Shown here: positions 1-9,283 of the stretch, piece by piece
Layout of the letters: each line of letters begins with the position of its first letter
How positions within the stretch are numbered: position 1 is the stretch's first letter
From: Pseudomonas shahriarae
Lineage (GTDB): Bacteria > Pseudomonadota > Gammaproteobacteria > Pseudomonadales > Pseudomonadaceae
Assembly (NCBI RefSeq): GCF_014268455.2
Contig: NZ_CP077085.1
Location: 4,257,001-4,321,000 of the forward strand
Length of the DNA: 64,000 nt
Direction: 5' to 3'
Made by a program: the position numbers and the translations under genes
The notes under the pieces: generated by a model
What the model was told of the DNA's origin: nothing
What the model saw: the letters and a program-made list of their open reading frames with translations, nothing else
Database searches by the model: none

Positions 1-3000
1 GCTTGCGAGTCACCTGGTCATTGGCGTTGTAGAAATATTGCGTAGTGAGGTTGTACCCGTTGGGATCAAGTCGTTCGGCGGTGCGACGGCCCAGGTTATC
101 GAATACATACAGAACGATCTGCTGATTCGGATTGGCGGTGGTGCCGCGTGCCACCTGGACCTGTCGACCAAAACCGTCATAGGTGTAGGTGGTCGTCAGC
201 TTGAGGCCGTTCGGGTCTTGCACCACCGTCAGCAATTGACCCTTGCGGTCGTAGGCATAGTCAGTGATGCGTTGACCCGCCTCGGTCATACGCACTTTGC
301 GCCCCTGCCCATCAAACGCATATTGGGTCACGACCCCGGCAGCGTCGGTACGACTGATCATGCGGTTCGCAGCATCGTAGCCATAGGTCGTCACCCGGCC
401 CACTGCGTCAGTCACGCTCAGCAGATGTCCGGCGGCATCGTAAGTATTTGTATTGGTGCGACCCAGACCATCGGTACTGGCGATCTGTTGACCGTTTTTG
501 TCATAGCTGAAGGCCTGGGTACGGCCTTTGCTGTCGGTGATCGTCAGTGTTTCACCGTGACGATTACGCACGGTAGTCATGGCCAGGCCATCCGGCGTGG
601 TCACCACCAACGTGCGCGTGCTGTCGTTGTAGCTATAGGTCGTGATCAGCCCACGCGCGTCCATCTGGCGCAAGACACGGCCAAAGGCGTCATATTCGCG
701 GCCCTGAGTCTGGCTGAGGGGATTGCTTTCAACGATCATGCGACCATTTTCTTGGTAGCTGGTGCTGTTGATCTGCCCTCGTCCATCGATCCTGTTGATC
801 ACCCGTCCGAAGGCGTCATAGGAAAGTCCGGAAGTGCGCGATAAGCCGCCGACATCCTCTTCCTTGCCAATCAACTCACCCCGCCGATTATAAGCCAGGC
901 TTTCACGAATCTTGGTGCCACTGGAGCTGGTACGCAGGCTGCCAACCTGCTCGCCGAACAGGTTGTAGGCGTAGCCAACGGTATTGCCCAGCGCATCGGA
1001 ACTGCCAGCCAGCGTGCCGGAGGTGGTGTAGGTGTAAAAGCTGCGATTATCGGTGTTGGCATCACGAATCGCCTGAACCAGCGCATTGACCTGCACCGTC
1101 AACAAGCCGCCCGACAGCGTGGCGGTGTTGGCCTTACTGAGTCGGTTTGTCAGGGTCGCGCGCTCGCTGGCATCACCGAAGGCGGTATAGCGGGTTTCAC
1201 TGACTTCACCCAGGGCGTTGATTACATGGGTCAAACGTCCTGCCGCGTCGTAGTAGGACAGCGTCCGGTTGCCCAATGCATCGCTGGCGCTGGCGACGCG
1301 GCCAGCGGCGTCGTAATGATAGGTCAGACCGTATTGCGCATAAACGGCGGCCACTTGGGCGTCGGTCATGCCGACCGTAATGCGACCCGACGCCGCGCCC
1401 AGCAGTTTTCCGATGGTTTGCCCGAAGGCGTCATAACGGGTGAGTACACTGCGAGCCTCGGGTGTACCTTGAGCCTGGGTTTCGCTTACCAGGCGTCCTG
1501 CCGCGTCATATTTATAGGCAGTCACCGTACCGTCGGTAGCCGTACGCTGGGCCACTCGCCCCTGGCTGTCAAAAGCGGTGGTACTGGTTTGCCGCGCACT
1601 GCCGGACACCGCGGCCTTGAGCGTGGCGAACCCGGTATTGCTGTTGACCGCAGCGGTATAGGCTGCGGCGTATCGGACGGTTTGCTGGGTGTTGGCGGCT
1701 TCGTCGAACACAGTCTCAGTGACAAACTGCTGCTCATCGAGGCTGCCAACCTGCCTGCCGGCCGCATCATAAAAATACCAGGTCGACAGGCTGCCACCTT
1801 TACTTGGCCTCAGTTGATCAAGTGTGCCTGATTCGCGGTTGGTGGCAGCGGTCACTGCGGCATAACGAAGGGTCTGGACCAGTCGGCCAGCGGCGTCATA
1901 ACGGTTTTCCCGCAGGTAGCCTTCAGCATCCAACTGCCCGGTCTGATGTCCACTGGCATCGTAGAAAAACCGCGTGATGCGATCCCCACCCTGCTGCCGC
2001 ACCAACTGCCCAAGGCCGTCATAGTTGAGGGTCGTCACCAATCCCGCCGGTGTGGTGGTGGTGCTCAGGCGCCCTGCGGAGTCGTAGGTGAAAGAGGTGA
2101 CTCTATCATCAGCGTTAACCGGGGGCCGAACCCGCGTCACTTGGGTGAAGAACACAGTTGTGCCGTCATACCCGCCAGTGGTATCGATTAAGGTGGCGTA
2201 GCGTTTTTCCTGGATCCGCTGCCCCGCGGCGTTGTAGACAAACTCTGTGACAGCTCCCAGGCCGTTGACCTGCGCACTGACCCGTCCCGCCTCGTCATAC
2301 AGCACATAGGAGCGCACGCCCGTAGCGTCCTGGACCATGGTTTGCCGGCCAGCCGCGTCATACACATAGAGCGTCGAGCGCGGCGCGGCATTTACAGCCG
2401 TTTCGCTTTGTGTGATCAACCGACCCCTGGTGTCGTAAGACTGGCTGATGGTCAGCCCTGCGCTGTTGGTCGTAGTGACTGTACGATTGAGACCGTTATA
2501 GGTCGTTGTACGTGTGCCGGATGCATCAGTCTGACTGAGGACTCGGCCCATGCCGTCATACACAATGGAGGTGAGCACGGCCTTCGCGTTTCTATCAGCT
2601 CCACGCACAGCCAGCGTCTGGAGCAACTGGCCGTGTTCACTGTAAATAAACTCCGTAACGTTCGCAGCACTGTCCAGCAGACCCGCGCCATTGACAGCCA
2701 CAGCGGCATACACCACACGACGGCTCAGGTTGCCGCGATAGTCATAGCTCAGTTCGGTCAGCGTCGAACGTGTTTTATCCCTTGCGGCCGCCCATTTGCT
2801 CAGCGACGACTCGGACAAAACGTCGGCAGGCGCCAGCCCTGACACCGCAAACTGCGCATCACCGTAACTGACTTCCTGCGTACGCAGGCCGTTGGCGTTA
2901 TAGCGGTACTCCACCACCTGGCCTGCACCATCCACGGTAAATCGCAGGCGGTTGGTACTGTCATAGGCATAACGCGTGATCTGGGCACTGCTCGCAGGCG

Positions 3001-4243
3001 GCTCGGTCCAGCCGGTGCCGTTGCGGGTAGCAGGCACGCGATAGCGCACCTCGTTGAGCAATTGATTATCAGCGTTGTAGCTGCGTGTGATTGTGTTACC
3101 TACGCTGTCACGCTCCAGGACCCGATTACCATTGGCATCGTAGCCATAGCTCACCGAGTTGCCGCGACCGTCGACGACCTGGAGAACATTACCGTCGGCG
3201 TCGTAGCTGTAGCGCGTGGTCAGACGCTGGCCGTTGACTGCCGGCGTGCGTACCTCGATCAGTTGATCCTGAGCGTCGTAGTAATAGCTCCACTGGTGCC
3301 CCAGCCCGTTGAGCACATCGGTGCGACGGTTGACCGTGTCATAGCTGAAACGTGTAATTCCGGACGCGTCAGTGACGATGCTGACACGGTAATCAGCCCC
3401 CACCTTTTCGTAACCGAAACTGACGGTGGTGCCATCGCTCTGCGTGACGCTGGCAATGTAGAAACTCGAGTCAACGTACGTGTAGGACGTGGTGTAGACA
3501 TTGCCATCGGCGATGCTGTTGCCTTGCGGGCTCAGGTCAGTGCTGACACTGGTCAGGCGGCCCAGACCGTCATAGGTGTAATACACCTGGCGCGTCAGTG
3601 CCTCGCCCGCCGAACGCCGCGTGTCCAGGCGCTCCAGCTTGCCAGCGGCGTTATAGTTAAGCACCAACTCCTGACCCGAACTGTCTTTGACGCTGCTCAA
3701 ACGCCCCTGGGCGTCATAGCTGAAACTGATCTGGGTGCCATTGGCATCGGTAGCGGATACAAGTTGGCCTTTCCCGTTGTAACGTTCAGTGGTGCGTCTT
3801 GAACCATCGGTCCATACCATTTGCCCTGCGGGCTTGTCCCAAGTGAGGGTGTCATGTGCACCATCACCTTCGGAGGACTGATATCGCGCTCCGTCCCAGC
3901 GATAAACCGTTTTGTGGCCATCGCCAGTGATACGGATCATTTGGCTACCGGCCGTGTTCACAGTACCCACCAACGTTAAGCTGCGCTCGGCATCCAAGCG
4001 CCAGCCATCACCGTCGCTGAAATCGCCTCGAGTGTTGTAGGTCCGGGTATGCAATAGATCCTGGCCAAGACCGGACAATTGCTCATCGGTAAAACGCAGA
4101 ACCAGGTTGCCGTTGCTGATATTGACCAACGCCTGGCCGCCAGCCTGACCGAGGTTGCCCTGGCCGGGCGAACCGATGCCACCCAGCGAGTTGAGCGAGG
4201 TGTTGAACAGACCCAATCCATTGCCAGCAACGATCGCTACCAT
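1..4243 (-). CDS. YD-repeat (RHS-like) protein, 3' end outside window
   Basis: The minus strand is open from an ATG at 4243 to the left edge: 1414 codons without a stop, with frame confirmed at several points (for example codons at 3715, 1249 and 4). The start is preceded by GGGGGAG/AGGGA. The first ~120 residues (MVAIVAGNGLGLFN...) are Gly/Asn rich and are followed by tens of YD repeats of the form Y-D-x-x-G-R at ~20-residue spacing. YD/RHS proteins are large secreted or surface proteins that form a hollow beta shell, often enclosing a variable C-terminal toxin; that C-terminus lies beyond position 1, so toxin or adhesin function cannot be decided. There is no obvious Sec signal peptide at the N-terminus. 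It is divergent from the TPR operon at 4481. Confidence is high for the YD-repeat assignment and low for function. Confidence 0.88.
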   Translation of the reverse strand, partial: MVAIVAGNGLGLFNTSLNSLGGIGSPGQGNLGQAGGQALVNISNGNLVLRFTDEQLSGLGQDLLHTRTYNTRGDFSDGDGWRLDAERSLTLVGTVNTAGSQMIRITGDGHKTVYRWDGARYQSSEGDGAHDTLTWDKPAGQMVWTDGSRRTTERYNGKGQLVSATDANGTQISFSYDAQGRLSSVKDSSGQELVLNYNAAGKLERLDTRRSAGEALTRQVYYTYDGLGRLTSVSTDLSPQGNSIADGNVYTTSYTYVDSSFYIASVTQSDGTTVSFGYEKVGADYRVSIVTDASGITRFSYDTVNRRTDVLNGLGHQWSYYYDAQDQLIEVRTPAVNGQRLTTRYSYDADGNVLQVVDGRGNSVSYGYDANGNRVLERDSVGNTITRSYNADNQLLNEVRYRVPATRNGTGWTEPPASSAQITRYAYDSTNRLRFTVDGAGQVVEYRYNANGLRTQEVSYGDAQFAVSGLAPADVLSESSLSKWAAARDKTRSTLTELSYDYRGNLSRRVVYAAVAVNGAGLLDSAANVTEFIYSEHGQLLQTLAVRGADRNAKAVLTSIVYDGMGRVLSQTDASGTRTTTYNGLNRTVTTTNSAGLTISQSYDTRGRLITQSETAVNAAPRSTLYVYDAAGRQTMVQDATGVRSYVLYDEAGRVSAQVNGLGAVTEFVYNAAGQRIQEKRYATLIDTTGGYDGTTVFFTQVTRVRPPVNADDRVTSFTYDSAGRLSTTTTPAGLVTTLNYDGLGQLVRQQGGDRITRFFYDASGHQTGQLDAEGYLRENRYDAAGRLVQTLRYAAVTAATNRESGTLDQLRPSKGGSLSTWYFYDAAGRQVGSLDEQQFVTETVFDEAANTQQTVRYAAAYTAAVNSNTGFATLKAAVSGSARQTSTTAFDSQGRVAQRTATDGTVTAYKYDAAGRLVSETQAQGTPEARSVLTRYDAFGQTIGKLLGAASGRITVGMTDAQVAAVYAQYGLTYHYDAAGRVASASDALGNRTLSYYDAAGRLTHVINALGEVSETRYTAFGDASERATLTNRLSKANTATLSGGLLTVQVNALVQAIRDANTDNRSFYTYTTSGTLAGSSDALGNTVGYAYNLFGEQVGSLRTSSSGTKIRESLAYNRRGELIGKEEDVGGLSRTSGLSYDAFGRVINRIDGRGQINSTSYQENGRMIVESNPLSQTQGREYDAFGRVLRQMDARGLITTYSYNDSTRTLVVTTPDGLAMTTVRNRHGETLTITDSKGRTQAFSYDKNGQQIASTDGLGRTNTNTYDAAGHLLSVTDAVGRVTTYGYDAANRMISRTDAAGVVTQYAFDGQGRKVRMTEAGQRITDYAYDRKGQLLTVVQDPNGLKLTTTYTYDGFGRQVQVARGTTANPNQQIVLYVFDNLGRRTAERLDPNGYNLTTQYFYNANDQVTRK

Positions 4244-4480
4244 TTCCCTGACTCCCCCGACCCAACTGAACCGACCTGGCGGTTCAAAACAATTTGGCTG
4301 CCCGCGAGCGCGGTAAATCAGCCCCTATGTCAGTCCTTATGCGTCGATTTCAAGGATTGTTTAGGGTGGGTGGGATTTTTTTATTTCGCCAGAAAATTGC
4401 GCTGTTCCCCATGACAGCGAGCCAGTGCCAAGGCAATAATCCGGCAAACTGCTACCCATGCCCCAGGGAAGGATTGATCA
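4244..4480. promoter_or_regulatory. Divergent intergenic region between YD-repeat gene and TPR operon
   Basis: These 237 bases separate two divergent genes and must hold the start signals for both. A T-rich stretch near 4370-4385 is the only locally AT-rich part. I could not assign -35/-10 boxes with confidence. Confidence 0.35.
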
Positions 4481-5665
4481 ATGAGCACTGACGGCATCCT
4501 CGCCGAACAACAGCGACTGGCAAGGCTACTGACATTTCTGGACCACGACCCAGGCAATCTGACGCTGATTTGCGACGCCATGCGCCTGGCGATTGTGCTG
4601 GGTGATCAGGCCGTCGGCCAACAGTTGATTGATCATGTGAACATCCACGGCATCGAGGATCCGAGGGCGTTTGCGCATGCCGCTCATTTGCTACTGCAGG
4701 CAGGCGACTACCTGGCAGCCGCGGCCTTTGGCGACAAGGCGATTGCGGGCGGCCTCAATGATCCTGCCGTCGTGTTCAACACCGCGCTTGGGCATTTTCA
4801 CAGTGCCGACTTCAGCGCTGCCGACGCCCTGCTTGCCCATCTGACCCAGCACGCCGATTGCCCTGCTGCCACCTTGCTGATGCATGCCCGAGCCCTGCAT
4901 CAACTGGAAGAAACCGAGGTGGCCGAAGCCCTGGTGCTTCGAGCACAACAACTTGAGCCCCACAACCTGGATATTCGCGGCTTGCTGGCACTCCTGTTGT
5001 ACGAAAACGATAATCTTGCCCAGGCGCTGAGCACTGCTCATGAAACCCTGGCCATTGACCCGGACCAACGCGACGCATTGATAGCATGCGCTACGGTGCA
5101 ATTTGAGCAACACAACGTAGCAGCGTCTCGCAAGGCATGGCTACATACCCTCAAGTCCTATCCAAACTGCGGCCGAGCCTGGTCGGGGCTAGGCCTTTTG
5201 GAATTCGGCGAACTTGAGTTCGACCTGGCTGAAAGTCATCTGAAGAGCGCCGTCCAGTTCATGCCTCACCATATTGGTACCTGGCACCTGCTGGCCTGGA
5301 TTTACATCCTGCGCAACGACAGCACTCAAGCACGCGCGGCGCTGGAGCAGTCCTACGCACTGGACCGCAGTTTTGGAGATACCCATGGCGGGCTGGCGGT
5401 AGTTGATATCCTCGAAGGCTACTCGGACAGAGCACGCATAGGCATCCGCAAAGCGCTGCGTCTCAAGCCCGACAGCATGGCGGCCCACTACGCACAGGCA
5501 CTCCTTCTGCAGCAGGCCGGAGAAACCGATGAAGCCAGGCAACTGATCGATGGCCTCTTGGAGAAAAACCGCCCAGGCATTGAAATCACTGGCCGTACGC
5601 TGGTCAATCAATGGCTACAACGTCACCAGCAAGGCACAACGCCGCCCAATCCCGGCCAACACTGA
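4481..5665 (+). CDS. Tetratricopeptide-repeat protein (394 aa)
   Basis: The start ATG has AGGGAAGGA just upstream. The protein is almost entirely helical, with successive 34-residue TPR-like units, for example AGDYLAAAAFGDKAI near residues 72-86, later the unit ending in LEPHNLDIRGLLALL, and LRLKPDSMAAHYAQALLLQQAG near the C-terminus. There is no signal peptide, membrane segment or catalytic motif. TPR proteins act as scaffolds or chaperones for protein-protein contacts. It is the first gene of a rightward three-gene unit (25-base gap to the next TPR gene) divergent from the YD-repeat gene; a role in handling or secreting that protein is plausible but only an inference from position. I do not recognise a more specific family. 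Confidence 0.8.
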   Translation: MSTDGILAEQQRLARLLTFLDHDPGNLTLICDAMRLAIVLGDQAVGQQLIDHVNIHGIEDPRAFAHAAHLLLQAGDYLAAAAFGDKAIAGGLNDPAVVFNTALGHFHSADFSAADALLAHLTQHADCPAATLLMHARALHQLEETEVAEALVLRAQQLEPHNLDIRGLLALLLYENDNLAQALSTAHETLAIDPDQRDALIACATVQFEQHNVAASRKAWLHTLKSYPNCGRAWSGLGLLEFGELEFDLAESHLKSAVQFMPHHIGTWHLLAWIYILRNDSTQARAALEQSYALDRSFGDTHGGLAVVDILEGYSDRARIGIRKALRLKPDSMAAHYAQALLLQQAGETDEARQLIDGLLEKNRPGIEITGRTLVNQWLQRHQQGTTPPNPGQH

Positions 5666-5690
5666 AGTCATCCCTTATGGAGTCCCAACT

Positions 5691-6236
5691 ATGCTGGACG
5701 CAATCGAATACCTGCATCTGGCCATTCACGCCAGCAAGGACGGCAATCACCACGCCGCCTTGAACTACCTCAACACCGCACTGGAACATCAGCCGGATAA
5801 TGCCGCCGTGCGCTATTTCCTCGCCGCCGAACATGCGGAGCTAGGGCTGATGGATCGTGCCCATGCCGGCATGACCTTAGCCCTGGAGCTGGATCCTCAT
5901 CTCGATATCGCTCGCTTCCAACTGGGCCTGCTGAACCTGCAACAGCAACACGTCGAAGAGGCCCGTGCGGCGTTTAACCACCTGCACCACCATGCACAAG
6001 ACAATAGCCTGAAATGGTTCGCCACCGCCTATCTGGATGTGCTCAATGAGCAGCCTGAGAACGCCGTCGAGAAGCTGAAAAACGGCCTTACCGATTGCGT
6101 CAATCCCGCTTTGAAGGCGGACATGACTCGCGTGCTTGCAAGTCTGGCTGATACCGTTATTGCTCCAAAAAGCGATACCATCGCCGCTCCCAGCGTGTTC
6201 CTTGGCGCTTATCGTGAAAACCTCGAGACTCCGTGA
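5691..6236 (+). CDS. Small TPR protein (181 aa)
   Basis: I chose the ATG at 5691 because GGAG lies 9 bases upstream and it begins after the stop of the preceding gene; the frame is open further upstream but would overlap that gene. The sequence begins MLDAIEYLHLAIHASKDG and holds about three TPR units (residues ~1-110), followed by a helical tail ending with an Ala/Thr-rich segment. It lacks a signal peptide and a membrane segment. It probably works with the TPR protein encoded immediately upstream, since both have similar repeat architecture and lie in one operon. Its stop overlaps the start region of the next gene (GTGATAATG). Confidence 0.78.
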   Translation: MLDAIEYLHLAIHASKDGNHHAALNYLNTALEHQPDNAAVRYFLAAEHAELGLMDRAHAGMTLALELDPHLDIARFQLGLLNLQQQHVEEARAAFNHLHHHAQDNSLKWFATAYLDVLNEQPENAVEKLKNGLTDCVNPALKADMTRVLASLADTVIAPKSDTIAAPSVFLGAYRENLETP

Positions 6237-6238
6237 TA

Positions 6239-6610
6239 ATGAGCAAGATCGACCCCACTCAACTTTCCCGCGTCGTGGCCGCCCTGGCTAGAAGCAAGGA
6301 GCGAGTGACGTCGAGCGCAAACAGCCAGGCTACGCCCAGTAAAAGCCAGACTGCAGGCAAAAGCCTCGAGGTTCTGAGTACACGCCTACATGGTCGCCTC
6401 AAAGCTCTTAAGTCAGATGTGGAAGGTTTTCGTGATGCTGCTCCGGTTGTCACGATTCAGGAGATTTTGTGCTGGAAGTTTGGTGAGGGGATTTCTGAGC
6501 ACAGTGAGTTTAAGCAGATCGCGCAGAAAGTAGCGGAGACAATGATGGATGACCCGCAACTGGGGAAAACGATTCGCGCCATTATTGATGAGGCCCTATT
6601 GGGAAGATGA
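6239..6610 (+). CDS. Hypothetical protein, third gene of TPR operon (123 aa)
   Basis: A GTG at 6233 or, more likely, the ATG at 6239 can start this frame; both lie on the stop of the upstream TPR gene, indicating translational coupling. The first half is Ser/Thr/Lys rich and probably disordered. The second half (from about residue 65) is a compact helical segment with the sequence EILCWKFGEGISEHSEFKQI and a conserved-looking C-terminus, IRAIIDEALLGR. I do not recognise the family. Coupling to two TPR proteins suggests it is a client or partner of theirs. Confidence 0.65.
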   Translation: MSKIDPTQLSRVVAALARSKERVTSSANSQATPSKSQTAGKSLEVLSTRLHGRLKALKSDVEGFRDAAPVVTIQEILCWKFGEGISEHSEFKQIAQKVAETMMDDPQLGKTIRAIIDEALLGR

Positions 6611-6985
6611 GGCAGGGCATTTTGAGATGCTCAGGAGGCTACTAATTTCTGGCGCTGCTGGTATGGCGCCCTGGATTGGGTCTAGCCCACCAGTATTAGG
6701 CGACAAACGGATGAAATCGGCGAAACCCGCTTTTATGCTTAGCTGCCACTCTGCCAAGGCAGTTGCGGATCTCACGAGCATCCGGCCATCCAAAAGGCAG
6801 GCAGCAACGCGGGATTAATTCACTACCATCGACCTCCCCCGACGTAGCCAGCAGCCGGATTGATGAGTTGCAGCCGCTGAGGTGAGAGAGGTGGTTTGCA
6901 AGATGGCTGGGCCGGGCGCTTACAGACGTTATACGAAGCCTTTCAAGAAAGAGACTGATCCTCTCCTCCTTGAAGTCCAAAAAAA
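6611..6985. other. Intergenic stretch without a supported gene
   Basis: Short open frames exist on both strands but none has a ribosome binding site or recognisable protein. The stretch lies between the 3' ends of two convergent units. Confidence 0.5.
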
Positions 6986-6987
6986 CT

Positions 6988-7008
6988 AAGGGCCCATCAC
7001 AGGCCCTT
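6988..7008 (-). terminator. Rho-independent terminator of the MvaT-family gene
   Basis: Perfect 7-bp stem AAGGGCC/GGCCCTT with a 7-base loop. Read on the minus strand it is followed by AG and a run of seven T. It lies 21 bases past the stop of the MvaT-family gene. Confidence 0.85.
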
Positions 7009-7028
7009 ATGCTTGCAAAGCATTGATC

Positions 7029-7394
7029 TCACTTCGACAGCCAAGACTCAACCGTGTCTGAGCCGTGCTCGGATTTCCATTCTTTCAGAGTCTTGTGATT
7101 GCCACCTTTGGTCTCCACCACTTCGCCCGTGTGCGGGTTCTTGTATACCTTCAACTCACGAGCTTTACGGGTAGCCGTTGCAGGCTTGGCTACCGTTGCG
7201 CGGCGACTTGCTTGAGGGTCAAGGATATTGATTACGTCTTTTAAGCTTAAACCGTACTCACCCAACAGAGCACGAAGCTTTTTCTCGAATTCGATTTCCT
7301 TTTTCAGGCCAGAGTCGCTTTTCATGGACTCAAGCTCTGCAAGCTGAGCAGCCAGTTGTTGCTCGAGCTTACGATATTCTACTAGACGAGACAT
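7029..7394 (-). CDS. MvaT/MvaU-family xenogeneic silencer (H-NS-like, 121 aa)
   Basis: The protein has the two-part build of Pseudomonas MvaT/MvaU proteins. Residues ~1-60 are an oligomerising coiled coil (LEQQLAAQLAELESMKSDSG, then FEKKLRALLGEYGLSLKDVI). A basic linker follows, then the DNA-binding domain with KVYKNPHTGEVVETKGGNHK and LKEWK, which contains the GGN loop that enters the AT-rich minor groove. Length fits the family (about 120-125 aa). The N-terminal half resembles the MvaU/MvaV branch more than MvaT itself. Such proteins coat and silence AT-rich foreign DNA. It may be one of several paralogues in the cell or a copy carried by the element; its place at the edge of the accessory region leaves both open. 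It has its own terminator at 6988-7008. Confidence 0.93.
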   Translation of the reverse strand: MSRLVEYRKLEQQLAAQLAELESMKSDSGLKKEIEFEKKLRALLGEYGLSLKDVINILDPQASRRATVAKPATATRKARELKVYKNPHTGEVVETKGGNHKTLKEWKSEHGSDTVESWLSK

Positions 7395-7572
7395 TAAAAA
7401 CTCCTTAAAGGTATAAGCACTCAGAATAATAGCTACATATTATGGGAGGATTAGCTCTAGCCAGGTAAGTGAACCTGCCTTGGCTGGAAATTTTCAACCT
7501 CACCAGATTACGACACCAAAAAACGAAAAGCGCATACCTAGAATTAAGACATTCGGGGGTATGAGCATAGCA

Positions 7573-8274
7573 TCAGTTAATCATTTGATCAGAAATAATG
7601 CTTTGGCGCACCTTCCGCAGCTTAAGAAAGTCTTTAAACGAAAAGTGCGACTTCAACCGAAGATTAACTCCATACGCGTGCAAAAGTGGCAAAGCGATAT
7701 CAGGCTCAGGAAGCACTCTAGCCTCCCCTCTATAGCACAGGCTGTATACGTTGAAAGGCCGCGATCGAATTAGCGTAAGTTCAGAGGCAGCCGGATAGAA
7801 CACCTCCACTACGAGGGCTTTCATTTCTCTGGCTGCATCCTTAAATAGCTCAACTCTATTTTTCCCCTCCGATGCCACGTAGAGAGGAAGGTCACCGATC
7901 TTAAAAACTCTTGGGGAGTTATGATTGCGATCTACTTCCAATGTAGCCAGGGCATCAGACCAATCCATAACCTCGACTGCAGATAACGGTCTAAAGTGAG
8001 AATTATGGGAGTAGTCATTATAGGTCCCACTGACAATCAAAAAAGGATTAATATATTTAGGCTGACTTTTTTTGTAGTCGAAGCCGGTCACAGAAAAAGG
8101 GAGTGCCTGCATAACAAATTTACCTGGATGTATAGCTGACCAAGCTCTTTTTGGCGGTTGGTACCCTCTGATCTTTCTTAAGAATCGCTCCCACCAGATA
8201 CCAGACACCTTACTCCGCCCTTCTCTGTCAATGCGATCCTTGGCTCGTACAAAGGCTTCAGCAGCATCTTGCAT
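7573..8274 (-). CDS. Hypothetical protein, possible ParB/sulfiredoxin-like fold (233 aa)
   Basis: The ATG at 8274 is preferred over a TTG at 8298 because AGAGGAG lies 6 bases upstream of it. The gene is less GC rich than the backbone. The N-terminus contains a basic helix (IWWERFLRKIRGYQPP). Around residues 145-170 the sequence PLYVASEGKNRVELFKD followed by A-L-V-V resembles the G-x-x-R helix and following strand of ParB-N/sulfiredoxin-like domains, which can be nucleotide-binding or nuclease domains. This likeness is weak and based on a short motif. No membrane segment or signal peptide is present. I do not recognise a named family. Confidence 0.6.
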   Translation of the reverse strand: MQDAAEAFVRAKDRIDREGRSKVSGIWWERFLRKIRGYQPPKRAWSAIHPGKFVMQALPFSVTGFDYKKSQPKYINPFLIVSGTYNDYSHNSHFRPLSAVEVMDWSDALATLEVDRNHNSPRVFKIGDLPLYVASEGKNRVELFKDAAREMKALVVEVFYPAASELTLIRSRPFNVYSLCYRGEARVLPEPDIALPLLHAYGVNLRLKSHFSFKDFLKLRKVRQSIISDQMIN

Positions 8275-8571
8275 TACGACTCCTCTAATTTTAGTCAACG
8301 ACGCTTTAGCTCAGCTATCAACGTAAGTCGAGCTTATCTCCAGAGTATCGGCACTTCTACTCTCCACATGAGCAATCACCGTGAGAGGTCCCCACCATCA
8401 GCAAGGACCGAACTCTCGACACCTACATCCTCATCAGAATAATCCAACTTCCCAAACAAAACGTATAACCCAATCATTGGTACTGAGGTTCAACGGTGCA
8501 CGCCGACTGCGAAAACCGTGCCCTTCCATTTTCAGCAGCTAATCCTGCTCCCAGACAGTGGTACGAATGCG

Positions 8572-8889
8572 ATGAATACCCCACTCGCCCTATACAAGGC
8601 ACTCAAATCAATGAACGTGCCAGAAGACATGGCAAAAGCCGTACAGACCGCATGGGAATCCGATCTCGAGAAGCTTACTCTGAAATCCGAAACCAAGCTG
8701 ATTGAGGCGAACACTCAAACGCAAATTAAAGAAATGGAAGTTAAAATAACGTCATCCATACCCGGCCACCTTGACAAGTTGTGGTCATCGCTATTCAAGA
8801 TGCAGACAAAAATTGATATTGTATTTCCACCCGTTGTTTTGCTTATCATATTTATATGTACCTACTCACTATTTAAGCAACTGTTTTGA
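8572..8889 (+). CDS. Small coiled-coil protein with C-terminal membrane helix (DUF1640-like, 105 aa)
   Basis: I start at ATG 8572, where similarity to the paralogue at 9284 begins; the ribosome binding site is weak. Layout: a short N-terminal helical segment (LALYKALKSMNVPEDMAKAV), a WESDLEKL helix, a coiled-coil stretch, and a hydrophobic C-terminal helix (about 85-103, VVLLIIFICTY). This is the usual architecture of bacterial DUF1640/CCDC90-like proteins: a coiled coil tethered to the membrane by its tail. The gene at 9284 shares the N-terminal module and domain order, so the two look like diverged duplicates. Function is unknown. Confidence 0.6.
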   Translation: MNTPLALYKALKSMNVPEDMAKAVQTAWESDLEKLTLKSETKLIEANTQTQIKEMEVKITSSIPGHLDKLWSSLFKMQTKIDIVFPPVVLLIIFICTYSLFKQLF

Positions 8890-9283
8890 CTCCTAAACAC
8901 GTCCTCAATAAAACGTACTACCCCCTACACCATGGTCATTACGCAGAACGCGAATATACCTATTAATGAGGCCGTTCGAGAAGAGAGCAGAACCGGAAAC
9001 ATCCTACATAGACTACAAATCTGTAAGAAACATCTGACTAGATCCTCGATGCGTATAAAGCGATTATCTCACCTGGATAGCTGTCGCCGACAGCACCTAC
9101 CCAGGCGACCATGATCTTGAGGGCCGCGGCGCGCATTACGTGTGTTGATCAGTTCCAGTTCGCTACGCATTCGAAAGTGTGAACAGTCGCCGATACCTCG
9201 CCGACAGAATGCATATCCCCACAGTGACGGGAGCCAACCGTCAGGTGGTTGCTCTTCGTCGCTTGCCAAACGCAGGAGACACG
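8890..9283. other. Spacer between the two DUF1640-like paralogues
   Basis: About 390 bases. It holds only short frames with no ribosome binding site or recognisable protein. The ribosome binding site AGGAG of the next gene is at its right end (near 9272). Confidence 0.4.

Noticed and set aside
38..4414. Several plus-strand and minus-strand frames of 60-250 codons over the first 4.2 kb
   Set aside because: They are shadows of the minus-strand YD-repeat gene, whose frame is continuous over 1414 codons; their products have no motif and no ribosome binding site.
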